Positions 25,884-35,081 of a stretch of 60,356 nucleotides of DNA are shown here, in pieces. Numbering within the stretch: position 1 is the stretch's first letter; each line of letters starts with the position of its first letter. The stretch comes from Polaribacter sp. Lineage in GTDB: Bacteria; Bacteroidota; Bacteroidia; Flavobacteriales; Flavobacteriaceae. Position numbers and translations under genes: made by a program. A model generated the notes under the pieces. The model saw only the letters and a list, made by a program, of their open reading frames with translations. It was not told where the DNA came from and did not search any database. The stretch spans positions 1-60,356 of the forward strand of contig JAQWOR010000027.1 in the NCBI GenBank assembly GCA_029245785.1. The letters run 5' to 3'.

Positions 25884-26801
25884 ATGATAAAATTAATAGA
25901 AAAAAAATTAGAAAAAATTCCAATACTAAACCTACTGGTTCGGTTCGGGAAAAAAATAAAAATTCCGGGATTACAAGGAATGTCTTTGTACGATGTGTTA
26001 GAAATGTACACCATTGGTATTGTAAAAGGAGCATTGACCACAAGAGCGGGCGGTATTGCCTACAGTTTCTTTATGGCAATTTTCCCTTTCCTGCTATTTC
26101 TCTTAACGTTAATTCATTATATCCCTATTGATGGATTTCAAGAGGCGTTGATGTTGTTAATTACCGAATCATTGCCTCCAAAAACCTTAGGAGCTGTTCA
26201 GCCAATTTTAGATGATATCATAAAAAATCAGAATAATGGATTGCTTTCCTTCGGATTTATAGCGTCTATTTTTTTAATGACCAATGGCGTTAATGCTATT
26301 TTTGGAGGATTTGAATACTCATACCATGTTAAAGAGGTAAGAAGTGTGGTAAGAGCGTATGTCATTTCTTTGGGCACCTCATTGGTAATGACACTTTTCT
26401 TAGTTGTTACCGTTGCATTGACAATTCTTTATGGAGTTGGATTAGGAAAATTAAAGGCAGAAGGTTGGCTAGAAGATGATTTGTTTTGGTTGCAATCGGG
26501 TAGTGGATTGTTGTTTGTTTTTATGGTTTTTACCATTGTTTCTATGTTGTATCATTATGGAACAAAACAAGGAAAACAATCTTCTTTTTTCTCTCCAGGA
26601 GCTATATTTACAACAATACTTTCTGTTTTCACCTTTTATTTATTTGGCATCTATGTAGTTCAGTTTTCTAAATACAATGAGCTGTATGGATCTATTGGAA
26701 CCTTATTAATTTTAATGTTGTTTGTATGGTTGAATGCCATTATCTTATTGTTAGGTTTTGAATTGAACGCAACGATCAACCGCTTAAAACACAAAAAATA
26801 A
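25884..26801 (+). CDS. YihY/BrkB family inner-membrane protein
   Basis: A 305-residue integral membrane protein with about six helices. Family motifs are 'TIGIVKGALTTRAGGIAYSFFMAIFPFLLFLL', 'MTNGVNAIFGGFEYSYHV' and 'YGSIGTLLILMLFVWLNAIILLLGFELNATI' (each a continuous helix region). Once misnamed ribonuclease BN; the true function is unknown, perhaps lipid or solute transport. Two in-frame Met choices exist only at the given start. A dispersed inverted repeat lies downstream before hisS. Confidence 0.9.
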   Translation: MIKLIEKKLEKIPILNLLVRFGKKIKIPGLQGMSLYDVLEMYTIGIVKGALTTRAGGIAYSFFMAIFPFLLFLLTLIHYIPIDGFQEALMLLITESLPPKTLGAVQPILDDIIKNQNNGLLSFGFIASIFLMTNGVNAIFGGFEYSYHVKEVRSVVRAYVISLGTSLVMTLFLVVTVALTILYGVGLGKLKAEGWLEDDLFWLQSGSGLLFVFMVFTIVSMLYHYGTKQGKQSSFFSPGAIFTTILSVFTFYLFGIYVVQFSKYNELYGSIGTLLILMLFVWLNAIILLLGFELNATINRLKHKK

Positions 26802-26861
26802 AGCAAGAACACACGCTAAAACTTAGTTAAATTTTTCGGATATTTACGCTCGCAAACAGTT

Positions 26862-26938
26862 TGTCATTCTTGCGATAGCAAGAATCTCGTAAAGTGAAGC
26901 AAAAAACTAAATAGATTCCTGCGTTCGCAGGAATGACA
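26862..26938. repeat. Dispersed inverted repeat (TGTCATTC...GAATGACA family)
   Basis: The outer ends TGTCATTC and GAATGACA pair, and each side also folds alone: TTCTTGCG ATAG CAAGAA (left) and TTCCTGCG TTCG CAGGAA (right). This is a REP-like palindromic unit of 77 bases in the YihY-hisS gap. A related half-unit is at 51400-51462. Confidence 0.75.
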
Positions 26939-26972
26939 GAAATATTAAAAAATTTAACACTCATAATTAAAA

Positions 26973-28337
26973 ATGAAACCAAGTATTCCTAAAGGAACCA
27001 GAGATTTTTCAGCTACAGAAGTCGCCAATCGAAACTATATATTCTCTACGATTCGGACAGCCTTTGAAAGTTTTGGTTTCCAGCCTATTGAAACACCTAG
27101 TTTTGAAAACTCAGCTACGTTGATGGGTAAATACGGAGAAGAAGGAGATCGCTTGATTTTTAAAATTCTAAATTCTGGAGATTATTTAAGCAAAGTAGAT
27201 GCGCAATTATTGATAGATAAAGAACGCAATGCATTGACATCAAAAATCTCTGAAAAAGCCTTGCGTTATGATTTAACCGTGCCGTTTGCGAGATATGTAG
27301 TACAGCACCAAAACGAAATTACCTTTCCCTTTAAACGCTATCAAATTCAACCTGTTTGGAGAGCTGATCGCCCTCAGAAAGGACGCTTTAGAGAGTTTTA
27401 TCAATGTGATGCCGATGTGGTTGGAAGCACCTCATTAGTGCAAGAAGTAGAGTTTGTGCAATTGTACGATGTTGTTTTCAGTAAGTTAAACTTGCTAGGA
27501 ACAACCATAAAAATCAACAATCGAAAAATCCTTTCTGGAATTGCAGAAGTGATTGGCGCCAAAGATAAATTGATTGATTTTACGGTTGCTTTAGATAAGT
27601 TGGATAAGATTGGAAAAGAAGGCGTTATTAGCGAAATGGTTTCTAAAGGAATTACAACGGAAGCCATACAAAAAGTACAGCCCTTATTTCAATTTTCAGG
27701 TTCTAATACAGATAAATTAAACGACTTGGAAACAATGTTGCAAGCATCTGAAGAAGGATTGAAAGGTGTTGAAGAATTACGCTTTTTAGTAGATTCAATT
27801 TCAGTATTAGGCCTGCAGACAGCCATATTAGAAGTAGACGTTACATTGGCAAGAGGACTGAATTATTATACAGGGGCTATTTATGAAGTGTCTGCGCCAA
27901 AAGAAGTAACAATGGGATCTATTGGTGGAGGCGGAAGGTATGATGACTTAACAGGAGTTTTCGGGTTGAAAGATGTAAGTGGTGTTGGAATATCTTTTGG
28001 ATTGGATAGAATCTATTTGGTGATGGAAGAACTGGGTCTGTTTGGGGCTGTAGCATTGCCGAAGCCAAAAGTGGTGTTTTTAAATTTTGAAAAGGATACC
28101 AATATCATCAAAATGAAAGCACTACAAACGTTGCGAGAAAATGGTATCAAAAGTGAATTGTATCCAGATTTTGGGTTGAGTAATAAGCAGCAAAAAAAAC
28201 AATGGAAATACGCCACAATAAGAGGCATAGAGTTTGTGGTTTCTAGTGTTGAAAACAACCAGTTTGTTTTAAAAAATATGGCAACAGGAGAACAAGTAAT
28301 ATGTTCTTTAAAGGAATTGATAAACAAAGTAAGGTAA
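26973..28337 (+). CDS. hisS: Histidyl-tRNA synthetase
   Basis: A 454-residue class II synthetase that charges tRNA-His. Motif 1 is around 'FESFGFQPIETPSFE', motif 2 is 'RYQIQPVWRADRPQKGRFREFYQCDADVVG' (split across 113-142) with the ATP-binding Arg, and motif 3 is 'GVGISFGLDRI'. The histidine-binding ARGLNYYTGAIYEV stands near 296-309. The anticodon-binding domain closes the protein (about 365-454). It has no visible promoter of its own beyond the repeat-containing gap. Confidence 0.95.
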   Translation: MKPSIPKGTRDFSATEVANRNYIFSTIRTAFESFGFQPIETPSFENSATLMGKYGEEGDRLIFKILNSGDYLSKVDAQLLIDKERNALTSKISEKALRYDLTVPFARYVVQHQNEITFPFKRYQIQPVWRADRPQKGRFREFYQCDADVVGSTSLVQEVEFVQLYDVVFSKLNLLGTTIKINNRKILSGIAEVIGAKDKLIDFTVALDKLDKIGKEGVISEMVSKGITTEAIQKVQPLFQFSGSNTDKLNDLETMLQASEEGLKGVEELRFLVDSISVLGLQTAILEVDVTLARGLNYYTGAIYEVSAPKEVTMGSIGGGGRYDDLTGVFGLKDVSGVGISFGLDRIYLVMEELGLFGAVALPKPKVVFLNFEKDTNIIKMKALQTLRENGIKSELYPDFGLSNKQQKKQWKYATIRGIEFVVSSVENNQFVLKNMATGEQVICSLKELINKVR

Positions 28338-28353
28338 AGTAACAACAATGTTG

Positions 28354-28361
28354 TAAATTTG
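28354..28361 (+). promoter_or_regulatory. -7 element of folE
   Basis: TAAATTTG matches TAnnTTTG, 18 bases before ATG 28380. It overlaps a TTG at 28359 in frame with folE, which is therefore unlikely to be the start. Confidence 0.55.
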
Positions 28362-28379
28362 CGCCCTAATAAAATTAGA

Positions 28380-29069
28380 ATGTTCGAAGTGAATAACAAA
28401 ATGAGTCAAGAAGGAATAGACGAAATTGGAGAGAACCATGCAGGTTCATCAGCTAAAACACCTTTGCGTGCTGATGCTTTTGAGTTGTCTGATGCAGAAA
28501 AAATAGAAAAAATTCAAGAAAATGTTAAAGATATTTTAACCACGTTGGGAATGGATTTGACAGATGATAGCTTGAAAGGAACTCCGAAAAGAGTTGCCAA
28601 ATCTTTTGTCAACGAACTGTTTATGGGATTGAATCCTGAAAATATGCCAGTGCCATCTACATTTGATAATAATTACAAGTATGGCGAAATGTTGGTAGAG
28701 AAAAACATTGTTGTGTACTCTACTTGTGAGCATCATTTGTTGCCAATTATAGGTAGAGCGCATATTGCGTACATCTCTAAAGGAAAAGTAATTGGATTGT
28801 CTAAAATGAATCGAATTGTAGAGTATTTTTCAAAAAGGCCACAGGTTCAAGAACGTTTAACCATGCAAGTTGTACAAGCATTGCAAGAAGCATTAGGAAC
28901 ACAAGATGTTGCTTGTGTGATTGATGCAAAGCATTTGTGTGTAAACTCTCGTGGAATTAAAGATATTGAAAGTAGTACTGTTACTTCTGAATTTGGAGGG
29001 AAATTTAAAGACGCAGAAACCAAAAGAGAATTTTTGGACTACGCAAAAATGGATACCGCTTTTGAATAA
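28380..29069 (+). CDS. folE: GTP cyclohydrolase I
   Basis: Converts GTP to 7,8-dihydroneopterin triphosphate, first step of folate or pterin synthesis. I use ATG 28380 (229 residues); ATG 28401 is an alternative, and TTG 28359 lies within the promoter element. The catalytic core has zinc ligands in YSTCEHHLLPIIG and the late Cys of KHLCVNSRG, plus 'GLSKMNRIVEYFSKRPQVQERLT'. The first 40 residues are family-variable. A terminator follows. Confidence 0.94.
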   Translation: MFEVNNKMSQEGIDEIGENHAGSSAKTPLRADAFELSDAEKIEKIQENVKDILTTLGMDLTDDSLKGTPKRVAKSFVNELFMGLNPENMPVPSTFDNNYKYGEMLVEKNIVVYSTCEHHLLPIIGRAHIAYISKGKVIGLSKMNRIVEYFSKRPQVQERLTMQVVQALQEALGTQDVACVIDAKHLCVNSRGIKDIESSTVTSEFGGKFKDAETKREFLDYAKMDTAFE

Positions 29070-29091
29070 ATCTGAGTAGCTTTCAAATCAT

Positions 29092-29150
29092 AAAAAATGC
29101 CGTTGAATTACTGAAAATAAATTCAGAACAAGTCTCAACGGCATTTTTTA
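29092..29150. terminator. Bidirectional terminator after folE
   Basis: Outer arms AATGCCGTTGA (29096-29106) and TCAACGGCATT (29135-29145), with A and T runs outside. The loop holds an inner CTGAA/TTCAG stem related to the repeats at 46063 and 51487. Confidence 0.85.
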
Positions 29151-29152
29151 TA

Positions 29153-29362
29153 TTACCTCTTTAAATTTTTCAACCTACCAATACCATTGTATAAAATTAA
29201 TCCTCCAAAAAACAAATTGAATGCGATGTATATATACTTGCTTTCTGTTTTCAAAGAAAAAATCAAATAATAGATATCGTACTCAGTAGAGAAGGCATAA
29301 AACCCTTTAATTATAAAGCTGATCCCAACAATGATATATAGGTACGGAAGTATTTTTTTCAT
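29153..29362 (-). CDS. Small membrane protein of unknown function
   Basis: A 69-residue protein with two probable membrane helices (about 7-24 and 45-62) and a basic C-terminus (GRLKNLKR). I do not recognise a family. It begins 5 bases after the secA stop on the same strand, so it is probably the last gene of a secA transcript. The folE/secA terminator overlaps its end. Confidence 0.6.
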   Translation of the reverse strand: MKKILPYLYIIVGISFIIKGFYAFSTEYDIYYLIFSLKTESKYIYIAFNLFFGGLILYNGIGRLKNLKR

Positions 29363-29367
29363 GTCTT

Positions 29368-32300
29368 TTAATTATTATATAATACCCATTCTCCTTTTTC
29401 TAGAAGCGGAACGGCTTGTTTAAATTTCAATTCTTTGGTGTCGCCATTTAGTACATTTTTAATGGTTACTCGTTCGTTTCTTCCAATTTTCGGTTGCTCA
29501 CGTACAATGGTTTCAACAGGTTGTTGCTGTTGCTTTGAATTACTAATGGCTTGCTGAGAACTATTTTGAACGTCTTCTTTACTCAGGTTTAATTGTTCTC
29601 TTTTTTGCTGATGTGCTTCTGAGATTTGATTGTTTCCTTGAGTAGGAATTTCTCCTTTAAACAAGAATGATAACACTTCTTTATTGACAACGGCAATCAT
29701 TTGTTTGAACAATTCAAAAGCTTCAAATTTATAGACTAACAAAGGGTCTTTTTGTTCGTAAGAAGCATTTTGAACCGAACTTTTTAACTCGTCCATTTTA
29801 CGGAGATGATTTTTCCAGTTCTCATCAATAATGGCAAGTGTAATATTCTTTTCAAAATCTTTGATCAATTCTTTTCCTTCAGATTGGTAAGCGTCTTTTA
29901 AGTTGGTTACAACCTGTAGATTTTTAACACCATCTGTGAAGGGAACAATAATACGTTCATATCTGTCTCCTTCATTTTCATATACCTCTTTAATAACAGG
30001 AAAAGCAGCGACAGCATTACGAGCAGTTTTTTCTTGATAATGCTTGTAAAGGGTTGTGTACAACACGTCAACAAGCTCTTGCTCGTCCTTTTTTTCAAAT
30101 TCTTCTTCTGTAAAAGGAGCGGTCATAGATGAAAGACGAATCAATTCAAATTCGAAATTTTTAAAATTTAGCGTCCCTTTATTCTCTTGTACAATTGCTT
30201 GACAGGTTTCGTAAACAATATTTGCAATATCAATTTGCAATCGTTTTCCATCCAAGGCATGTCTTCTACGTTTGTATACAAACTCACGTTGTGAGTTCAT
30301 AATATCATCATATTCTAACAGGCGTTTTCTGATGCCAAAATTGTTTTCCTCAACCTTCTTTTGTGCTCTTTCAATAGATTTGGTAATCATAGAATGCTGA
30401 ATTACTTCACCTTCTTTCAAGCCCATTCTGTCCATCATTTTGGCAATTCTATCTGAGCCAAAAATTCGCATTAAATTATCATCCAAGGCAATATAAAATT
30501 GAGAAGCACCTACGTCTCCTTGTCTACCAGCTCTACCACGCAATTGTCTGTCAACACGACGAGAGTCATGCCTTTCAGTACCAATTATGGCCAAACCTCC
30601 AGCTTCTTTTACAGCATCAGATAATTTAATATCTGTACCACGACCTGCCATGTTTGTTGCAATGGTTACCACACCAGGGTTTCCTGCTTCAGCAACAATG
30701 TCTGCTTCTCTTTGGTGTAATTTTGCATTTAATATATTGTGTGGAATAGAACGCATTTTTAACATTCTACCTAACAATTCAGAAATTTCTACAGATGTTG
30801 TCCCTACTAAAACAGGACGTTTTTGCCCTACCAATTGTACAATGTCATCAATAACAGCATTGTATTTTTCTCGAGTTGTTTTGTATACCAAATCTTCTCT
30901 ATCATCTCTAACAAGAGGTTTGTTTGTTGGTATTTCTACGACATCTAATTTGTAGATTTCCCAAAGCTCGCCAGCTTCAGTAATTGCAGTACCTGTCATT
31001 CCAGATAGTTTGCGATACATTCTAAAATAGTTCTGTAAGGTTACGGTTGCAAAGGTTTGTGTGGCGTCTTCAATTTTTACATTTTCTTTGGCTTCAATGG
31101 CTTGGTGTAATCCATCAGAATACCGACGGCCATCCATTATACGACCTGTTTGCTCATCAACAATCTTCACCTTGTTGTCCATCACTACATATTCTACATC
31201 TTTTTCAAATAGCGAGTAAGCTTTTAGCAGTTGATTCATGGTATGGATACGTTCGCTTTTGATGCTAAAATCTCGATACAACTCCTCTTTTTGAGCCGTT
31301 TTTTCTTCTACAGAAGTTTCGCTTTTGTCAATTTTTCCAATTTGCACTCCAATGTCTGGAAGTACAAAAAAGTTGTCATCGCTTGTTTTTCCTGATAAAT
31401 GTATAATTCCTTTATCGGTTAAGTCGATTGAGTTGTTTTTTTCTTCAATGGTATAGTACAAATCGGCGTCAACTTCTGGCATTAATTTATTATTGTCTGC
31501 CATGTAGATATTCTCCGTTTTCTGAAGAATTTGTTTGATTCCTTCTTGCGATAAGAACTTGATTAAGGCTTTGTTTTTTGGAATTCCGCGATATACTCTA
31601 AGCAGTAAAAAACCTCCTTCTTTTGTATCGCCAGCAGCAAGTAGTTTTTTTGCTTCTGCAAAAACGCTAACCAAATATTGGCGTTGTAGCACAACAATGT
31701 CATTAACTAAAGGTTTTAGTTCTGTAAATTCATGTCTGTCTCCTTGCGGAACTGCCCCAGAAATAATTAATGGTGTACGAGCATCATCAATCAATACGGA
31801 ATCTACTTCATCAATGATTGCGTAATTGGGAGTTCGTTGTACCAATTCTTCTTTGGTATGCGCCATGTTATCACGTAGGTAGTCAAATCCAAACTCATTG
31901 TTAGTCCCGTAAGTAATATCAGCATTGTATGCTTTTCTACGAGCGTCAGAATTAGGTTCATGTACATCAATACAGTCAATACTTAATCCGTGAAATTCTA
32001 AAAGAGGTCCCATCCAAGCGGCATCACGTTTTGCTAAGTAATCATTTACAGTAACCAAGTGTACTCCTTTTCCAGTCAATGCATTTAAGTAAACGGGTAG
32101 GGTAGAAACCAATGTTTTTCCTTCTCCTGTCATCATCTCCGCAATTTTACCTTGATGTAATACAGAGCCTCCAATTAATTGAACATCGTAATGAATCATG
32201 TTCCAAGTTATAGGTTGTCCTGCAGCATCCCAAGATGTTGCCCAAATAGCTTTGTCGTTGCTTAATGTAATATGGTTTCTGATGGCTGATAACTCTCTGT

Positions 32301-32706
32301 CAAATTGTGTGGCAGTTACTTCAATTTCAGTATTGTTTGTAAATCGTTTAGCTGTTTCTTTGATAACAGCAAACGCTTCTGGCATAATCTCATTAAGTAC
32401 CAATTCAGAGGCTTCATATGCTTGATCTTTTAAGGTGTCAATTTCTGTAAAAATAGCTTCCTGTCTATCAATATCAGCAGTCGTTGCTTCGGTTTCTAAT
32501 TCGGTAATGGTATCGTCAAAAACTTTTGTAGCTTCTTTGATTTTTGCTTTAAATTCTTCAGATTTTGCACGTAGCTCATCGTTTGTTAAGGCTAAAATAG
32601 CGCTTTCAAAGGCAGCTGTGTTTGTTACGACAGGTTGTAGTAATTTTAAATCTTTTTGCTGTTTGTCTCCAACAAATATTTTTAAGACAGCGTTTAAAAT
32701 GCTCAT
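29368..32706 (-). CDS. secA: Preprotein translocase ATPase SecA
   Basis: A 1112-residue motor of Sec export, longer than the E. coli protein (901), as is usual in Bacteroidota. Walker A MMTGEGKT is near 190 and Walker B in [19 protein letters not shown]. The second motor domain shows '[13 protein letters not shown]' and '[15 protein letters not shown]'. Extra length comes from insertions near 30-110 and 330-480. The C-terminal linker is Gln/Ser-rich and ends in '[28 protein letters not shown]' (tail region), with no CxC...CH zinc motif. Confidence 0.96.
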   Translation of the reverse strand: MSILNAVLKIFVGDKQQKDLKLLQPVVTNTAAFESAILALTNDELRAKSEEFKAKIKEATKVFDDTITELETEATTADIDRQEAIFTEIDTLKDQAYEASELVLNEIMPEAFAVIKETAKRFTNNTEIEVTATQFDRELSAIRNHITLSNDKAIWATSWDAAGQPITWNMIHYDVQLIGGSVLHQGKIAEMMTGEGKTLVSTLPVYLNALTGKGVHLVTVNDYLAKRDAAWMGPLLEFHGLSIDCIDVHEPNSDARRKAYNADITYGTNNEFGFDYLRDNMAHTKEELVQRTPNYAIIDEVDSVLIDDARTPLIISGAVPQGDRHEFTELKPLVNDIVVLQRQYLVSVFAEAKKLLAAGDTKEGGFLLLRVYRGIPKNKALIKFLSQEGIKQILQKTENIYMADNNKLMPEVDADLYYTIEEKNNSIDLTDKGIIHLSGKTSDDNFFVLPDIGVQIGKIDKSETSVEEKTAQKEELYRDFSIKSERIHTMNQLLKAYSLFEKDVEYVVMDNKVKIVDEQTGRIMDGRRYSDGLHQAIEAKENVKIEDATQTFATVTLQNYFRMYRKLSGMTGTAITEAGELWEIYKLDVVEIPTNKPLVRDDREDLVYKTTREKYNAVIDDIVQLVGQKRPVLVGTTSVEISELLGRMLKMRSIPHNILNAKLHQREADIVAEAGNPGVVTIATNMAGRGTDIKLSDAVKEAGGLAIIGTERHDSRRVDRQLRGRAGRQGDVGASQFYIALDDNLMRIFGSDRIAKMMDRMGLKEGEVIQHSMITKSIERAQKKVEENNFGIRKRLLEYDDIMNSQREFVYKRRRHALDGKRLQIDIANIVYETCQAIVQENKGTLNFKNFEFELIRLSSMTAPFTEEEFEKKDEQELVDVLYTTLYKHYQEKTARNAVAAFPVIKEVYENEGDRYERIIVPFTDGVKNLQVVTNLKDAYQSEGKELIKDFEKNITLAIIDENWKNHLRKMDELKSSVQNASYEQKDPLLVYKFEAFELFKQMIAVVNKEVLSFLFKGEIPTQGNNQISEAHQQKREQLNLSKEDVQNSSQQAISNSKQQQQPVETIVREQPKIGRNERVTIKNVLNGDTKELKFKQAVPLLEKGEWVLYNN

Positions 32707-32831
32707 GTGATGTTTGTTATTTTTATTTCAATAGTTGTATTGAAACTTATTTTATAATTTCTTGATACTAGCTAAATTAGTATTTATTGTCAGGGTTTTT
32801 AGAAAGGTCAGATTCTGGGTTAAATGTAAAC

Positions 32832-32859
32832 AAAAAAAAAGCCTCGAATGAGACTTTTT
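32832..32859 (-). terminator. Terminator after the DUF2795 gene
   Basis: On the minus strand AAAAGTCTC pairs with GAGGCTTTT (one G-U pair) around ATTC, followed by T residues. Confidence 0.75.
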
Positions 32860-32874
32860 GATGTTAAATTTTGT

Positions 32875-33096
32875 TTAATATTCATCTTCGTTCCAAAGAT
32901 AATCTTCTTCGGTCGGGTAGTCTGGCCAAATTTCTATAATAGAATCATAAGAATCGCCTTCATCTTCAATATCTTGTAGGTTTTCAGCTACTTCTAAAGG
33001 TGCTCCTGTTCTAATAGAATAATCTATCAACTCATCTTTAGTTGCTGGCCAGGGTGCATCTGCTAAATAAGATGCTAATTCTAGAGTCCAATACAT
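32875..33096 (-). CDS. DUF2795 protein
   Basis: A 73-residue acidic protein (MYWTLELASYLADAPWPATKDELIDYSIRTG, then 'GAPLEVAENLQDI') matching the small DUF2795 family that is conserved in Flavobacteriia. Many copies end in a run of Asp, Glu and Tyr, as here (PTEEDYLWNEDEY). Function is unknown. It is a single-gene unit with a TAnnTTTG element 24 bases upstream and a terminator downstream. Confidence 0.88.
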   Translation of the reverse strand: MYWTLELASYLADAPWPATKDELIDYSIRTGAPLEVAENLQDIEDEGDSYDSIIEIWPDYPTEEDYLWNEDEY

Positions 33097-33120
33097 TTCT
33101 TAATGGAGATTAATTTTCTG

Positions 33121-33128
33121 CAAAAATA
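33121..33128 (-). promoter_or_regulatory. -7 element of the DUF2795 gene
   Basis: On the minus strand this reads TATTTTTG, 24 bases before the start codon. Confidence 0.5.
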
Positions 33129-33190
33129 ATTTTTTTAAGGAGAAAACCAACAATTTTTTGATAAATCTGTCAATAAATAAAATGAACGTA

Positions 33191-33763
33191 TTATTTTTTT
33201 TCCGGAACCCATAGGGTTTCCTCTACTGCTAAGTATTTGGTCAACTTTCGTGCCAACACAAAAAGATAGTCAGAAAGTCGGTTTAAATAGATCAAGATCT
33301 CTGGATGTATTGCTTCAGTATCGTTTAAAGCAGTTGCTAAGCGTTCTGCCCTGCGACAGACACAGCGTGCAATATGACAGAATGACACCGTTTGATGTCC
33401 GCCTGGTAATACAAAATGAGTCATTTCTGGCAACTCTAAATTTAGAGCATCTATTTGATCTTCTAAAAAGAGAACGCTGGCTGCATTAATTTTAGGAATA
33501 TTTAAGCGTTCTTTCCCGCTTTTTAAAACTTCTTTTTCTGGGGGTGTTGCCAACATGGCTCCTAAAGTAAATAGCTCGTTTTGAATTTTGACAAGTGTTT
33601 GTATAGACTGTTTGTCAATATCCTGATCACGAATCAATCCGATGTGAGAATTCAATTCGTCAATAGTTCCATAGGCTTCTATTCGTAAATGATGCTTCGG
33701 GACTCTTGTGCCGCCATACAAAGCGGTGGTTCCTGTGTCTCCAGTTTTAGTATAGATTTTCAT
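33191..33763 (-). CDS. PduO-type cob(I)alamin adenosyltransferase
   Basis: A 190-residue enzyme that transfers adenosyl from ATP to cob(I)alamin, making coenzyme B12. The ATP-binding N-terminus KIYTKTGDTGTTALYGGTRV is diagnostic, followed by 'EAYGTIDELNSHIGLIRD' and the C-terminal 'CHIARCVCRRAERL' and 'LNRLSDYLFVLARKL'. It may serve methylmalonyl-CoA mutase or ribonucleotide reductase encoded elsewhere. A dispersed repeat lies just upstream. Confidence 0.93.
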   Translation of the reverse strand: MKIYTKTGDTGTTALYGGTRVPKHHLRIEAYGTIDELNSHIGLIRDQDIDKQSIQTLVKIQNELFTLGAMLATPPEKEVLKSGKERLNIPKINAASVLFLEDQIDALNLELPEMTHFVLPGGHQTVSFCHIARCVCRRAERLATALNDTEAIHPEILIYLNRLSDYLFVLARKLTKYLAVEETLWVPEKK

Positions 33764-33790
33764 ATGCTTATAGGCGTTTTTTTTGACGAT

Positions 33791-33840
33791 CTCATGCTGT
33801 TTGCCTACCGCACTTGTCTGCCGATAGGCATGAGGCAGGT
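33791..33840. repeat. Dispersed inverted repeat sharing ACTTGTCTGCCG
   Basis: Nested inverted arms: CTCATGC (33791) with GCATGAG (ending 33834), and TGCCTA (33802) with TAGGCA (ending 33830). The 12-mer ACTTGTCTGCCG at 33812 recurs at 51427, and its 3' part recurs in reverse at 41232. Confidence 0.6.
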
Positions 33841-33909
33841 TTGCTATTAATTATTCTTTTGAGTAATAAAAAGGTTAATATACTTGTTTTATAATACGAA
33901 TTTAAAGGT

Positions 33910-34470
33910 TTATACTCTAATAATAAAATGTTCTTTCTCTTGCTCTTTCCTAAAAAAAACAAGACCTAGTTGATAGGTGTCAATAGTAACTGTAATTTTA
34001 GGATGCTTTTTAATAGTTGACCACGCTTTTTCCATTTCCATATTTGTATGGATGTTGTTAAAAACAAACACCGTATTGTTGTGTGCAATCTTTAAAAAAG
34101 AGTCAAAACAAGTGTCTATAATTTCTTGTGTTTTGTTGCTATTAAAAAAAACAAAGTCAACTTCTTTTAGAGTGCTGTTAGTGTCTAAACTAGAGTTGTT
34201 TAGCGTTGTGATTTTGTTTTTTTTGTTGTCAAAAAGTGGCGCTAATAGGTTTGTTTTTGAGGCGCTTGTTACTTCTAACATACTATTGGGTTGTAAATAA
34301 GCTTCAAGACGAAGTAATAGTGCTAATTTTTTGCCAGATGTCGCAGTGCTTTTAGGTGTTTTTGCGTAAAAGCATTGGGTTGTTAAATCATATACAAAGG
34401 GAGAATGTACTCCATGCTGATTGGTAGATTTTAGTAAAAAAGAGAGGTATGATTTTAATTTAAAAAACAT
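33910..34470 (-). CDS. Methyltransferase-like protein, shortened and lacking the SAM site
   Basis: A 186-residue protein. Its ends match a flavobacterial class I methyltransferase family: N-terminal 'NQHGVHSPFVYDLTTQCFY', C-terminal 'AWSTIKKHPKITVTIDTYQLG' leading to VFFRKEQEKEHFIIRV. From memory, full members have about 250 residues, with a Gly-rich SAM loop after 'VLEIG' and an acidic 'FDLIYFDG' strand. Here those positions read PNSMLEVTSASKT and VDFVFFNSNK, and an internal stretch is missing. It is probably not an active methyltransferase. A TATATTTG promoter element is present, so it may still be expressed. Confidence 0.7.
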   Translation of the reverse strand: MFFKLKSYLSFLLKSTNQHGVHSPFVYDLTTQCFYAKTPKSTATSGKKLALLLRLEAYLQPNSMLEVTSASKTNLLAPLFDNKKNKITTLNNSSLDTNSTLKEVDFVFFNSNKTQEIIDTCFDSFLKIAHNNTVFVFNNIHTNMEMEKAWSTIKKHPKITVTIDTYQLGLVFFRKEQEKEHFIIRV

Positions 34471-34486
34471 AACGTTGCTTAGGTGA

Positions 34487-34494
34487 CAAATATA
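34487..34494 (-). promoter_or_regulatory. -7 element of the methyltransferase-like gene
   Basis: TATATTTG on the minus strand, 16 bases before the start codon. Confidence 0.5.
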
Positions 34495-34573
34495 AAATGA
34501 TAGAGTAATTTAAAAGATGGATTACCTACTGCAATCTTTAAGCATTTTACTTGGTGGTTGTAGGGGCTATTTT

Positions 34574-35047
34574 TTAATACTCTATTTTATCTTGTTTTTT
34601 TGCCCATTCTTGAAAGGGTTCTAAAGCGATTTCTCTACCCACTTGCTCAAATGGAATGCTTCGTTCTTTGTAAGGCAAAGGGATTTCTTTGTAAATAAAA
34701 GCATCATCAAAACCAATATTTGCAGCATCTATTTGATTGCTTCCGTAAAAGACTTTGTCTGGTCTTGCCCAATAAATAGCACCCAAGCACATCGGACAAG
34801 GTTCGCAAGAGGTGTATATGATACATCCTTCTAATTGAAACGATCCTATGTGTTTACAGGCGTCTCTAATTGCAGTAACTTCAGCGTGTGCAGTTGGGTC
34901 ATTTGTAGAAGTGACTTTATTGTTTCCTCGGCCAATAATTTTTCCATCTTTAACAATAATGCACCCAAATGGTCCTCCTTCGTTATTCTGCATTCCTTGT
35001 AAAGCGGCTTTCACGGCTTCATTCATAAAATCTTTATGTATGTTCAT
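34574..35047 (-). CDS. Cytidine-deaminase-fold nucleoside/base deaminase, probably guanine deaminase
   Basis: A 157-residue zinc deaminase. The zinc site is His54-Ala-Glu56 (TAHAEVTAI) plus Cys84 and Cys87 (SCEPCPMC). The C-terminal part 'DDAFIYKEIPLPYKERSIPF' is like bacterial GuaD guanine deaminase, which turns guanine into xanthine. The tRNA adenosine deaminase TadA is a near relative but lacks this tail. It lies 34 bases upstream of the fumC stop side on the same strand order, transcribed after fumC. Confidence 0.87.
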   Translation of the reverse strand: MNIHKDFMNEAVKAALQGMQNNEGGPFGCIIVKDGKIIGRGNNKVTSTNDPTAHAEVTAIRDACKHIGSFQLEGCIIYTSCEPCPMCLGAIYWARPDKVFYGSNQIDAANIGFDDAFIYKEIPLPYKERSIPFEQVGREIALEPFQEWAKKQDKIEY

Positions 35048-35081
35048 TGGTTGGTTAAATTTATAATGATTTGTTGAATTA

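Noticed and set aside
30587..32710. Plus-strand frames opposite secA
   Set aside because: Shadows of the secA coding sequence; composition follows the antisense frame.
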